A DNA stretch of 55,353 bases from Lentisphaerota bacterium (GTDB taxonomy: Bacteria > Verrucomicrobiota > Lentisphaeria > Oligosphaerales > JABHEG01), in NCBI GenBank assembly GCA_018676675.1, contig JABHEG010000254.1:1-55353 (forward strand), given 5' to 3'. Positions 1 to 6,722 of the stretch are shown one piece after another. The first letter of the stretch is position 1; the number at the start of each line of letters is the position of its first letter. The translations under genes and the position numbers were made by a program. The notes under the pieces are model-generated. The model searched no databases. It was not told the DNA's origin and saw nothing but the letters and a program-made list of their open reading frames with translations.

Positions 1-122
1 TCTCCCTCCATCGGGCACACATGGCTCAGAGAATCCCTGGAGGGAGCGGCTCGACGGAGTCTCTCCCTCCATCGGGCACACATGGCTCAGAGAATCCCTG
101 GAGGGAGAGACTCCGTCGAGCC
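1..122. repeat. Palindromic repeat array, left copy
   Basis: A 46-bp unit is present twice without change (1-46 and 62-107, period 61). The arm at 48-70 is a perfect 23-bp inverted repeat of the arm at 100-122, separated by a 29-nt loop. The arms contain GGCTCGACGGAGTC and its complement. A related array with the same arms lies at 49336-49500, with the loop sequence in the opposite orientation. The window starts inside the unit, so the array is probably cut. Open frames across it are translations of the repeat and are not credible genes. Confidence 0.9.
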
Positions 123-178
123 ATCTTGGAGTTCTCCCCCCACGTAACTGAGGAATTGCTGCGGTCTTGTGTCGAGAC

Positions 179-219
179 TTGACCATAGCGCACCAAACGG
201 CTAAGTTGTTGATGCAACT
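179..219 (+). promoter_or_regulatory. Possible promoter and operator of vapBC pair 1
   Basis: TTGACC (179-184) is followed after 17 bp by TAAGTT (202-207), a good -35 and a weak -10. A small inverted repeat, AGTTG-N6-CAACT (204-219), overlaps the -10. This is where a VapB-type repressor would be expected to bind for autoregulation. The assignment rests on position and pattern only. Confidence 0.35.
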
Positions 220-246
220 ACCGAGCATCATATGGAAGACAGATCG

Positions 247-477
247 ATGCGAACCACTCTGACCATCGATGATCCGCTACTCAAAGCCGCGGAACAGCTA
301 ACCGGGGAGCAGTCCCGGAGCAAGGCGGTAAACGCGGCTCTGACTGAGTGGGTTAGGCTGCGCCGTCTCCAGGAATTGAAGGCGTTACGCGGTACCATGG
401 ACATCCGCTACGAGCTAGCCCCCATGCGGGCTTTGGAAGTAGCCGAAGGCGAGGAGTGCAGGGATGGTGCTCATTGA
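247..477 (+). CDS. vapB: VapB-type antitoxin
   Basis: This 76-residue protein begins MRTTLTIDDPLLKAAEQLTG, the usual opening of short VapB/DUF2191 antitoxins: a ribbon-helix-helix-like DNA-binding N terminus followed by a charged toxin-binding tail. It should neutralise the PIN toxin encoded just downstream and repress its own operon. The start at 247 is chosen over an in-frame ATG at 232 because GGAAGA lies about 8 bases ahead of it and the family normally begins MRTT. The end overlaps the toxin start by 14 bp, so the two are translationally coupled. The family call is strong; the exact VapB subfamily is not resolved. Confidence 0.85.
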   Translation: MRTTLTIDDPLLKAAEQLTGEQSRSKAVNAALTEWVRLRRLQELKALRGTMDIRYELAPMRALEVAEGEECRDGAH

Positions 478-847
478 TACATCCGCCTGGATCGAATTCC
501 TGCGGCGCAGCGGCGACTGGAATATCGCAGATGAGGTAGCTGAACTGCTCGATCGCGACCTGGCGGCCACCTGCGGCATGATCGAGTTGGAGCTGATCCA
601 AGGGCTCTTCCCTCGTGAAGCGGAACGCGTGCAGTCCCTCTTCCAGGCTCTCCACTATGTCGATCTCACACGGGAGGACTACGTAGCAGCCGGCTGCATC
701 CTTCGCGGTCTGCGGCAACGAGGTATCACGGTTCCTTCCTCAGACGGTCTGATCGCCGCCGCCGCTACACGCCGATCTCTGCCACTCCTCTCCATCGACA
801 GGCACTTCCTGCACTTCCCCGGGTTGGATCTGCTTCCTCCACGCTGA
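464..847 (+). CDS. vapC: VapC-type PIN-domain ribonuclease toxin
   Basis: This 127-residue PIN-domain protein is the toxin partner of the gene before it. Its acidic metal-binding residues are all in place: D5 in VLIDTSAWIEF, E41/E43 in the GMIELELI segment, D94 in PSSDGLIAAAA, and D112 in LLSIDRHF. VapC proteins are Mg-dependent endoribonucleases, usually cutting tRNA or rRNA when free of VapB. Length and residue spacing match the family, with no sign of decay. The start overlaps the antitoxin gene, the normal arrangement. The RNA target cannot be predicted. Confidence 0.88.
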   Translation: MVLIDTSAWIEFLRRSGDWNIADEVAELLDRDLAATCGMIELELIQGLFPREAERVQSLFQALHYVDLTREDYVAAGCILRGLRQRGITVPSSDGLIAAAATRRSLPLLSIDRHFLHFPGLDLLPPR

Positions 848-925
848 TCACGGATTGGAGCTTCCCGGAAGCCTACGCCTGCAGTCCATCGCCGTGCAAC
901 TACGGAATCTCGGCTATCTCCAGGT

Positions 926-964
926 GGTGACAACGTACACAACACGTGGTTGCTGCGCCCATTT
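926..964 (+). promoter_or_regulatory. Shared 39-bp upstream element, copy 1
   Basis: The site begins GGTGACAACG, contains ACACAACAC, and ends GCCCATTT. It aligns without gaps to 26377-26415 (31 of 39 bases identical by eye) and, more loosely, to 20843-20881. The fucosidase start codon lies 72 bp beyond it. A weak -10-like TAGAGT (985-990) stands 20 bases after its end, so the TTT at its right edge falls where a -35 would be. This layout suits an activator site beside a poor -35. Function is inferred. Confidence 0.6.
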
Positions 965-1035
965 CTCCTGCTGGACCGTAGGGGTAGAGTAGGCGATATG
1001 ACCGTCTGGCGTTGGCCGTAACAGGAAGAGACACT

Positions 1036-2844
1036 ATGGACACAGCCTCTGACAATATCGCCGATCTCGGCCATGTGCCGCAGATCAATGAGACTGCCGA
1101 ACAACGCAACGCCCGGTTGCAGTGGTTCCGGGATGCGAAGTTCGGGATGTTCATCCATTGGGGGCCCTGTTCGGTGGGTGCAAAGGAAATCGGCTGGGGA
1201 CGGGATGGCAATCGCCCATGGGACATCAACATGCACGGGCCGAGAACGGAGGACCCGGAATACGACAACTACTACAAACAGTTCAATCCGGTGAAGTACG
1301 ACGCCGATGCCTGGGCACAATTTGCCAGGGAATCCGGAATGAAGTACATGGTGCTCATCACCAAACACCACGACGGCTTCTCACAGTTCGATACCGCCCT
1401 CTCCGACTACAGCATCATGGCATCACCCTACGGCCGGGACATCGTGGAACCGTTTGTCGAAGCCTGTCATCGACACGGCCTGAAGGCAGGCCTCTACTAC
1501 TCGACCCGAGACTGGTACCACCCCGATTACCTCGTAGGCGACAACGCGACGTACGACGCCTGGTACCGTGGACAGATCGAAGAACTCCTCACCAACTACG
1601 GCAAGATCGACATGATGTGGTTCGACCATGTCGGGGGGAAGGACTGGGGGAAATGGCAGTTCGACGAGTTGTTCTCCATGATGTACCGCCACCAACCAGC
1701 CCTTCTCGTCAACAACCGTGCAGCCAGGTTCTGCGGTCCGAAGTCGCCTCAAGACGAAGGCCCCGCATCGCCTGAACTCGAACGGGTGACGCAGGGCGAT
1801 TTTGACACCCCGGAAGGCCGTATCGGCGCCATGGACATCACCCGGGACTGGGAGTCCTGCATCCATGTGGGACAGGGCTGGTCGTACCGTGGCGAGGACG
1901 GATTCAAGGGTCCGGAAGAGTGCATCCGCATGTTGGCAAGCTGCACCACCGGCGGGGGCAATCTGCTGCTGAACTTCGGCCCGCGCCCCGACGGCACGTT
2001 CACCGACGGCGAATCCGCTGTTGCCAAAGCAATGGGAGAATGGCTCAAGACATACGGTGACGCGATCTACGGCACGCGCGGCGGCCCGTTTGAGAACGGG
2101 AACTGGGGCGGGAGCTGCCACAGAGGTCGCAAGCTCTACCTCCATGTCTACAAGTGGCCGCAGGAGGGGCTGACTCTGGGACCATTGCCCCACACCGTAC
2201 TCGCAGCCCAGACGCTCGACCACAAACCAGCCGCGTTCACGCAGGACGTGAATGGCCTGATGGTCAGCGTCGCGGAAGCCGACCGTGATGCCCCGGTCAC
2301 GGTTGTTGAGCTGACGCTTGACGGGCCAATTGCGCCCGGGACCTTCATCGCCAGGCCGCGTACACTCCCCAACGACCTGTCGCAGTTCGGCTCGACTATC
2401 AGCGAGTCAGCAACGCTTGAGATGAGTCTCGTTTCCCAGCACGACCATGCCGAGGACCACCCGCGTCTGTTCAGCGGTGACCCGTCCCCGAACGGCTACG
2501 CGTTCTGCGCCGGCCCGGAACAGAACCCCTGGGTCAAGATCGACTTGGGGGCGGTCAGGAATGTGAAGGCTCTGATGATCGAGAATCGCGCAGCCGAGCG
2601 CTGCACGGAAGGACTCATCCTGTCGGTCTCGGAAGACGGCGACACATGGGAAGAAGCGTGGGTAGCAGAGGAGTGGGAGCAGGAATGGTTCGCGCCGATC
2701 ACGCGCTTCCATGCCGGCATCGAGCTACCGGGCCGCGCCGCACGCTACATCAAACTGGAAACGCGAGGCGAGCGCCAGCGTATCCTGCTCTTCCAGCGCG
2801 TGACCGTCTACGGGGAGACTTCGCCGCCCGCACCCGCTACCTGA
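1036..2844 (+). CDS. GH29 alpha-L-fucosidase with C-terminal discoidin-like domain
   Basis: This 602-residue enzyme should hydrolyse alpha-L-fucosides with retention. The GH29 hallmarks are WFRDAKFGMFIHWG near the N terminus, ITKHHDGF, and MMWFDHVGG, which places the nucleophile at D197. The last ~150 residues (NPWVKIDLGAVRNV to the end) resemble an F5/8-type C (CBM32-like) sugar-binding domain. No signal peptide is visible, so it is probably cytoplasmic. ATG 1036 is chosen over an in-frame TTG at 1012 because GGAAGAG lies just upstream. It stands alone between two toxin-antitoxin pairs and carries the shared 39-bp element upstream, which links it to the sulfatase operons. The GH29 family is sure; linkage specificity is not known. 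Confidence 0.92.
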   Translation: MDTASDNIADLGHVPQINETAEQRNARLQWFRDAKFGMFIHWGPCSVGAKEIGWGRDGNRPWDINMHGPRTEDPEYDNYYKQFNPVKYDADAWAQFARESGMKYMVLITKHHDGFSQFDTALSDYSIMASPYGRDIVEPFVEACHRHGLKAGLYYSTRDWYHPDYLVGDNATYDAWYRGQIEELLTNYGKIDMMWFDHVGGKDWGKWQFDELFSMMYRHQPALLVNNRAARFCGPKSPQDEGPASPELERVTQGDFDTPEGRIGAMDITRDWESCIHVGQGWSYRGEDGFKGPEECIRMLASCTTGGGNLLLNFGPRPDGTFTDGESAVAKAMGEWLKTYGDAIYGTRGGPFENGNWGGSCHRGRKLYLHVYKWPQEGLTLGPLPHTVLAAQTLDHKPAAFTQDVNGLMVSVAEADRDAPVTVVELTLDGPIAPGTFIARPRTLPNDLSQFGSTISESATLEMSLVSQHDHAEDHPRLFSGDPSPNGYAFCAGPEQNPWVKIDLGAVRNVKALMIENRAAERCTEGLILSVSEDGDTWEEAWVAEEWEQEWFAPITRFHAGIELPGRAARYIKLETRGERQRILLFQRVTVYGETSPPAPAT

Positions 2845-2967
2845 AGACGGAAGAAACGGTATGGCGGCAGGAGAAAGGTCTCGGGATTGGTGATCCGTGC
2901 TTCGACCTGGCGTTCCCGGATCTCCAGGAACGCTGCACCGAGACACATGCCCTCCCCCAGGCGGGAG

Positions 2968-3387
2968 CTACCCCCCGATTCTCTCCACGAACTGACGTGG
3001 CGAGAGCACCGTCAGCCCGCTCAGGGCAGCGGATGGGTAGTGGCGTGCGTTGCCGGTGACCAAACCAATCCCCAAAGCGAACGCACATTCGGCGAAGGGG
3101 GCATCGTCGGGATCCGGAAGCGCTCTGACCGTGTGCTGCGGCAACACGCGAGCCCAGCAGGCGTGGCCCGCGATTGCCCGAAGGACGACATCGACTTCAT
3201 GCGCGGGAAGCCCCAGCCGCGGACGATGAAGAACGTCCTCGTATTCGGCGAGGATGCGATCGTCCAGGCCAGCACGAACGGTTCCTGTACGCAACCATTC
3301 AGTGATTCGCCCGGGCGGCCCCAAGGGGGACAGGAACCCCGAAACCAACACATTGGTATCAAAGACCGCAGCCTGAGGACCGCTCAT
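2968..3387 (-). CDS. PIN-family toxin (COG1569-like)
   Basis: This 139-residue protein begins with AVFDTNVLVSGF, the first acidic motif of the PIN fold, and has further conserved acids in LAEYEDVL and PDPDDAPFAECA. It matches the 'putative toxin component, PIN family' group, which is longer than classical VapC and often lacks a VapB partner. Here it overlaps by 4 bp a Phd/YefM-type antitoxin gene transcribed just before it, so the two form a mixed PIN/Phd pair. Ribonuclease activity is expected from the family. The gene is convergent with the upstream fucosidase. Confidence 0.8.
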   Translation of the reverse strand: MSGPQAAVFDTNVLVSGFLSPLGPPGRITEWLRTGTVRAGLDDRILAEYEDVLHRPRLGLPAHEVDVVLRAIAGHACWARVLPQHTVRALPDPDDAPFAECAFALGIGLVTGNARHYPSAALSGLTVLSPRQFVERIGG

Positions 3388-3677
3388 TGCCGGGCCTTCC
3401 GTCCAGACCGCACGTCTGCGATTACCTCGTCAATCTGCGGGCTGGTCATGGTGTGCGTTCCTGCCCGGCGTGCCGCTTCACGGATTCGGCTCAGTGCGAG
3501 CCGGCTCCTGGCTTCGCGAGTCGCGTTCAAGATATCCTCGGGGTCTTCAGCTGGATCAATGCTGAGAATGACCGCGGTTGGCTTCCCGTTCGTGGTCAGC
3601 AGCAGTTCCTTCTCCTTTAGTAGCCTTGCCCGTAACTTGCGCGGGCTCTTGAGCTCATTGACTGCTAATAAGTTCAT
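3384..3677 (-). CDS. Phd/YefM-type antitoxin
   Basis: A 97-residue protein whose N terminus (MNLLAVNELKSPRKL) and KELLLTTNGKPTAVIL segment match the Phd/YefM DNA-binding antitoxin fold. The C-terminal half is helical and charged, as in toxin-binding tails. An AAGGAG ribosome site sits 7 bases ahead of the ATG. The stop overlaps the PIN toxin start (ATGA). A promoter with two TAATAAG direct repeats 11 bp apart lies directly upstream, consistent with cooperative autorepression. The antitoxin role is inferred from family and arrangement. Confidence 0.78.
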   Translation of the reverse strand: MNLLAVNELKSPRKLRARLLKEKELLLTTNGKPTAVILSIDPAEDPEDILNATREARSRLALSRIREAARRAGTHTMTSPQIDEVIADVRSGRKARQ

Positions 3678-3687
3678 TTTGAAGCTC

Positions 3688-3732
3688 CTTATTATCTACT
3701 TATTAGTATATCGCAAACGCCCTGAACTGCAA
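3688..3732 (-). promoter_or_regulatory. Promoter and repeated operator of the Phd/PIN pair
   Basis: Read on the minus strand, TTGCAG (3727-3732) and TATACT (3705-3710) are separated by 16 bp, close to a sigma-70 consensus. Two direct copies of TAATAAG (3699-3705 and 3688-3694), one helical turn apart, lie at and just beyond the -10. This AT-rich block contrasts with the GC-rich surroundings and precedes the antitoxin start by about 10 bases. Confidence 0.55.
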
Positions 3733-3957
3733 CCAATCTGACATACGCTTAGCGCTCGTAGCCATGCCCAAAGCCTACACAGACGGGGAGCATTTCCAAC
3801 ATTGAGGGAACGCCTCAGGGACGTTAGCGTACATCCAACGCAGGCCGACAACTTGAATCCTGCAAGGCAGTCCCTGTAATGTAAGGGTTGCCTGGGCCAG
3901 CCGTGGAGTTGGCCAGCCCAGCGCCGGTCGGCAGAAGTCAAACAAAGGGGGTGTCCG

Positions 3958-5112
3958 ATGTTCTCGATACTGCCGCGCAGCAGACTGGCCCGCCTGAGGG
4001 CCGGCGGCGTCATCATGGCGCTGGTGGCGGTGGTTCTGGTCGCGCTCCGGGCCCGGAATCCTGTCGAGGTAGAAGCCAAACCAGCGGGGAACAACGACGT
4101 CCCTGCGGGGGTCGTTCGGCTCACCGGTTCCCCGGAGGAAATCGGCCGGCAACACGGAACGCAACTGCGCGATGCGATCCACACCATGGTGAACGACTAC
4201 GTCGGCAACCAGCCCGGCTGGGACACGTTGGGGGACGAGTGGCTCCGACGTACACGGCGGATGAAGGCGGCCCTTCCGCAATGGTACCTGCGGGAGCTGA
4301 AGGCATGCGCCGCGGCGGCTGGGATCGATGAGGACGTCCTGCTCTTCGCTCAATGCGAGGGCGACATCCGAGGACTGGGCGATGGCGGCGCCGACGACGA
4401 TGCCCGCCTTGGCGGGTGCACAAGCTACGTCGCCTTCGGCCCCAGCACTGCAAACGGCCATCCGGAAATGGGCCGCAACTTCGACTACTGGGGCCTCGAG
4501 TCTACGCGAGAATGCGTCATCGTGTTGGCGGTCGTACCGGAACCGGAGGACGGTTACGCCTTCCTTTCCGTGGGCTGGGCCGGAATACTTGGGGGGTGGA
4601 CGTTGGTGAACGAGAAGGGACTGTTTATCGCCAATAACCTACACTATGCCAGCGCCATGAACGCTGACGGAATCCCCACCCTCATCCTTGAGCGAATCAT
4701 CGCGCAAAAGGCGGCCACCATCGACGAGGCCATCGAGCTGGTGCAGTCGACGCCCCGGATGCGAGGACAGGCGTTCGTCATTGGCCACGGCGGGGATGCA
4801 GATGCGGGAGTCCCTCCGGCCGGTGCGTCGATCATCTACGACGCCGAGAACGTTCGTGTCGTCCGAGCCGAAGATGGCTTCGCGTTCGATACGAGCATCG
4901 GCACGAATCCAGAGCTCCTCCGCGGCATTCTCGGGAACGCTGAACGGAGAGCCGCGGCCGCCATCCATGCCGCAGGAAGCTCCATCACACTACACTCCGT
5001 CGCCTACCGCGCCGAGGAGAACGCGATCTGGGTGGCCCACGGCCGACGGAGCTCCGCCCACCTGGGGACATACGTGAAGTACGACATCTCCTCCCTTCTC
5101 CGGCGGCAGTGA
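3958..5112 (+). CDS. C45-type autoproteolytic acyltransferase/hydrolase
   Basis: This 384-residue protein resembles the acyl-CoA:6-aminopenicillanate acyltransferase-like (peptidase C45) family of N-terminal-nucleophile hydrolases. The key site is GGCTSYVAFG: C154 should become the catalytic N-terminal residue after self-cleavage between G153 and C154. MGRNFDYW and GWAGILGG/NEKGL segments downstream fit the Ntn fold. A hydrophobic helix near residues 17-33 suggests membrane anchoring or export. Start 3958 follows a good AAGGGGG site. Substrates in this family are amides such as N-acyl amino acids or peptides, and nothing nearby names one. It is an isolated gene, probably with its own promoter. 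Confidence 0.75.
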   Translation: MFSILPRSRLARLRAGGVIMALVAVVLVALRARNPVEVEAKPAGNNDVPAGVVRLTGSPEEIGRQHGTQLRDAIHTMVNDYVGNQPGWDTLGDEWLRRTRRMKAALPQWYLRELKACAAAAGIDEDVLLFAQCEGDIRGLGDGGADDDARLGGCTSYVAFGPSTANGHPEMGRNFDYWGLESTRECVIVLAVVPEPEDGYAFLSVGWAGILGGWTLVNEKGLFIANNLHYASAMNADGIPTLILERIIAQKAATIDEAIELVQSTPRMRGQAFVIGHGGDADAGVPPAGASIIYDAENVRVVRAEDGFAFDTSIGTNPELLRGILGNAERRAAAAIHAAGSSITLHSVAYRAEENAIWVAHGRRSSAHLGTYVKYDISSLLRRQ

Positions 5113-5223
5113 CGGCCCGCGCCCTTGGCCAGCTGCCGGGGTGGCCTCTGCGCCGTTCGCCCTGTCTCCCAGGGAAGCACCTTCTCGCCACCTCAATTCC
5201 GGCGGGTGGCCCAATGGCACGAT

Positions 5224-5254
5224 GGCCTGGCGCCCGCCCATGACACGCCAGGCC
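5224..5254. terminator. Hairpin, possible terminator after the C45 gene
   Basis: GGCCTGGCG (5224-5232) and CGCCAGGCC (5246-5254) form a perfect 9-bp stem with a 13-nt loop, 110 bp past the stop codon. Only a short TGTTTC follows, so intrinsic termination would be weak. The rest of the ~300-bp gap holds the promoter of the GntR operon and no gene. Confidence 0.4.
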
Positions 5255-5361
5255 TGTTTCGCGGTTGCCCTTGGGTACCCGTCGATCACTCTTCCAGAGA
5301 ACTGATCGTCTCGAGACAATCGCGCCCGTAGGCTTCCTGTGCCCCCCCCTAGAAGGGACGT

Positions 5362-5407
5362 TTGTATACCCTCGACACTGGTGCTATAGTCCTATATATC
5401 ACTATAA
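5362..5407 (+). promoter_or_regulatory. Promoter and GntR operator of the ABC operon
   Basis: TTGTAT (5362-5367) and TATAGT (5385-5390) are spaced by exactly 17 bp. CTATAGT (5384-5390) and ACTATAA (5401-5407) form an inverted repeat that covers the -10 and the expected transcription start. YtrA-subfamily GntR repressors bind such sites ahead of their own operons, so autorepression is likely. The predicted leader is about 25 nt. Confidence 0.65.
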
Positions 5408-5421
5408 GAACAGTGAGGCAG

Positions 5422-5811
5422 ATGGACATCCCACTCGACATCAACCCAATGGCGCCGATGCCAATCTATCGCCAGCTGGCCGATCAGCTGGAGGTGGCGA
5501 TTCGTTCAGGTGTCCTGCTGGCCGGATCCCCCCTGCCCTCGCATCGGCATCTGTCCAGCCGTCTGTCCGTCAATCACCTCACCGTCAAGCGCGCCTACGA
5601 CGATCTCCAGGCATTGGGATTGATCAGGACTCAGCGCGGCATCGGGCGGTTTGTGGCCGAAGAGGCAATAACCGCTAAGGGGATCCCGCGCGTTGTCTCC
5701 GAACACCTGCGGACGGCTGTGGAGAACGCGCAAATTGCAGGGATCGCGCGAGAACAGATTATGGACGAGGTCAATCGGCTCTGGAAAGAGAGAATGGAGG
5801 GGCACCGATGA
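5422..5811 (+). CDS. GntR-family repressor, YtrA subfamily
   Basis: A 129-residue regulator with an N-terminal winged helix (PMPIYRQLADQLEVAIRSG, then LPSHRHLSSRLSVNHLTVKRAYDDLQALGLI) and only a short C-terminal helical tail. This is the mark of the YtrA subfamily, which normally controls a linked ABC transporter and senses cell-envelope stress or antibiotics. ATG 5422 is preferred to a TTG at 5362 because GAGG lies ahead of it and the earlier codon coincides with the -35 box. It overlaps the ATPase gene by 4 bp, so it is the first gene of a three-gene operon. Confidence 0.88.
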   Translation: MDIPLDINPMAPMPIYRQLADQLEVAIRSGVLLAGSPLPSHRHLSSRLSVNHLTVKRAYDDLQALGLIRTQRGIGRFVAEEAITAKGIPRVVSEHLRTAVENAQIAGIAREQIMDEVNRLWKERMEGHR

Positions 5812-6716
5812 ACGAAGTCGTCACATGCTCGGGCGTTCAGAAGACGTACCGGGGAGGAACGGAAGCGTTACGTGGCATCGATCTGTCGCTGGAAGCGGGG
5901 CGCGTCTACGGGTTGGTCGGGCGCAATGGCGCGGGCAAGACAACTCTCTTGCACATCCTCATGGCGATGCTCCACGCCAGCAACGGCGACGTCCGCATCT
6001 TTGGAGAGGACTTGTGGACCTGCGAGGACCTCAAGATGCGCATCGGGTTCGCGTCGGAGAACCAAGCTCTGCCGGGCGTGCTCTTCATCGACGACATGCT
6101 CTGCTTCCTTGAGTCCGTCCATCCGCGCTGGGATGCAGCTATGGCCGAAGACATCATGGGACGTTTCGGGCTGGCACGCTACGCTCGCATCGGGACACTT
6201 TCGAAGGGCCAGCAACGGCAAGTGCAACTGCTGTGCGCCCTCTGCGCCCGACCCGATCTGTTGATCCTGGATGAGCCGGCCAGCGGCCTGGACCCGGTGG
6301 TGCGCCGTGAATTCCTCAGTGCCTGCCTCACCATGCTCAACGCCGAAGAATGCACCATCATCTTCAGCTCCCACACCTTCAGCGACGTCGAACGGGTCGC
6401 CTCCGATGTCATCGTACTCCACGATGGCACATGCCTGCTGCAGCACCCCCTTGACGAGCTCAAGGAACACACCTCACTGATCCAGCTGCCCGGCGACTCG
6501 TTCGAGAAGGTCGTTGCGGCAAACGGCATCGCCATCGTCGCGGCGAGCGAAGGGACTCCCACATCAGCGGTGCTTGATGCGTCGCCGGATGAGTGCCGCC
6601 AGCATTTGGCGAGCATCCTCGGTGAGGACGCCATGCCATTCGTCACCGTCCGCCAGACCAACCTCGAAGACATGTTCATCGCGCTGACCGGAAACGGCGC
6701 CAGAGCGGGGGAGTGA
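5808..6716 (+). CDS. ABC transporter ATP-binding protein
   Basis: A 302-residue single ATPase subunit. Walker A is GRNGAGKT (residues 38-45), the signature is LSKGQQRQ, Walker B is LLILDEPASGLDP, and the H-loop is in FSSHTFSDVE. The C-terminal ~80 residues resemble the accessory tail of drug- or lantibiotic-export ATPases of the YtrB/BcrA type. It should energise the membrane protein encoded 6 bp downstream. The start overlaps the GntR stop codon, so the genes are co-translated. The exported substrate is unknown. Confidence 0.9.
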   Translation: MNEVVTCSGVQKTYRGGTEALRGIDLSLEAGRVYGLVGRNGAGKTTLLHILMAMLHASNGDVRIFGEDLWTCEDLKMRIGFASENQALPGVLFIDDMLCFLESVHPRWDAAMAEDIMGRFGLARYARIGTLSKGQQRQVQLLCALCARPDLLILDEPASGLDPVVRREFLSACLTMLNAEECTIIFSSHTFSDVERVASDVIVLHDGTCLLQHPLDELKEHTSLIQLPGDSFEKVVAANGIAIVAASEGTPTSAVLDASPDECRQHLASILGEDAMPFVTVRQTNLEDMFIALTGNGARAGE

Positions 6717-6722
6717 GGGAAC

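Noticed and set aside
26..217. Minus-strand frame of 63 codons over the left repeat
   Set aside because: It is a translation of the palindromic repeat; the same peptide pattern appears at the right repeat (49336-49629 and other frames). No ribosome site or family.
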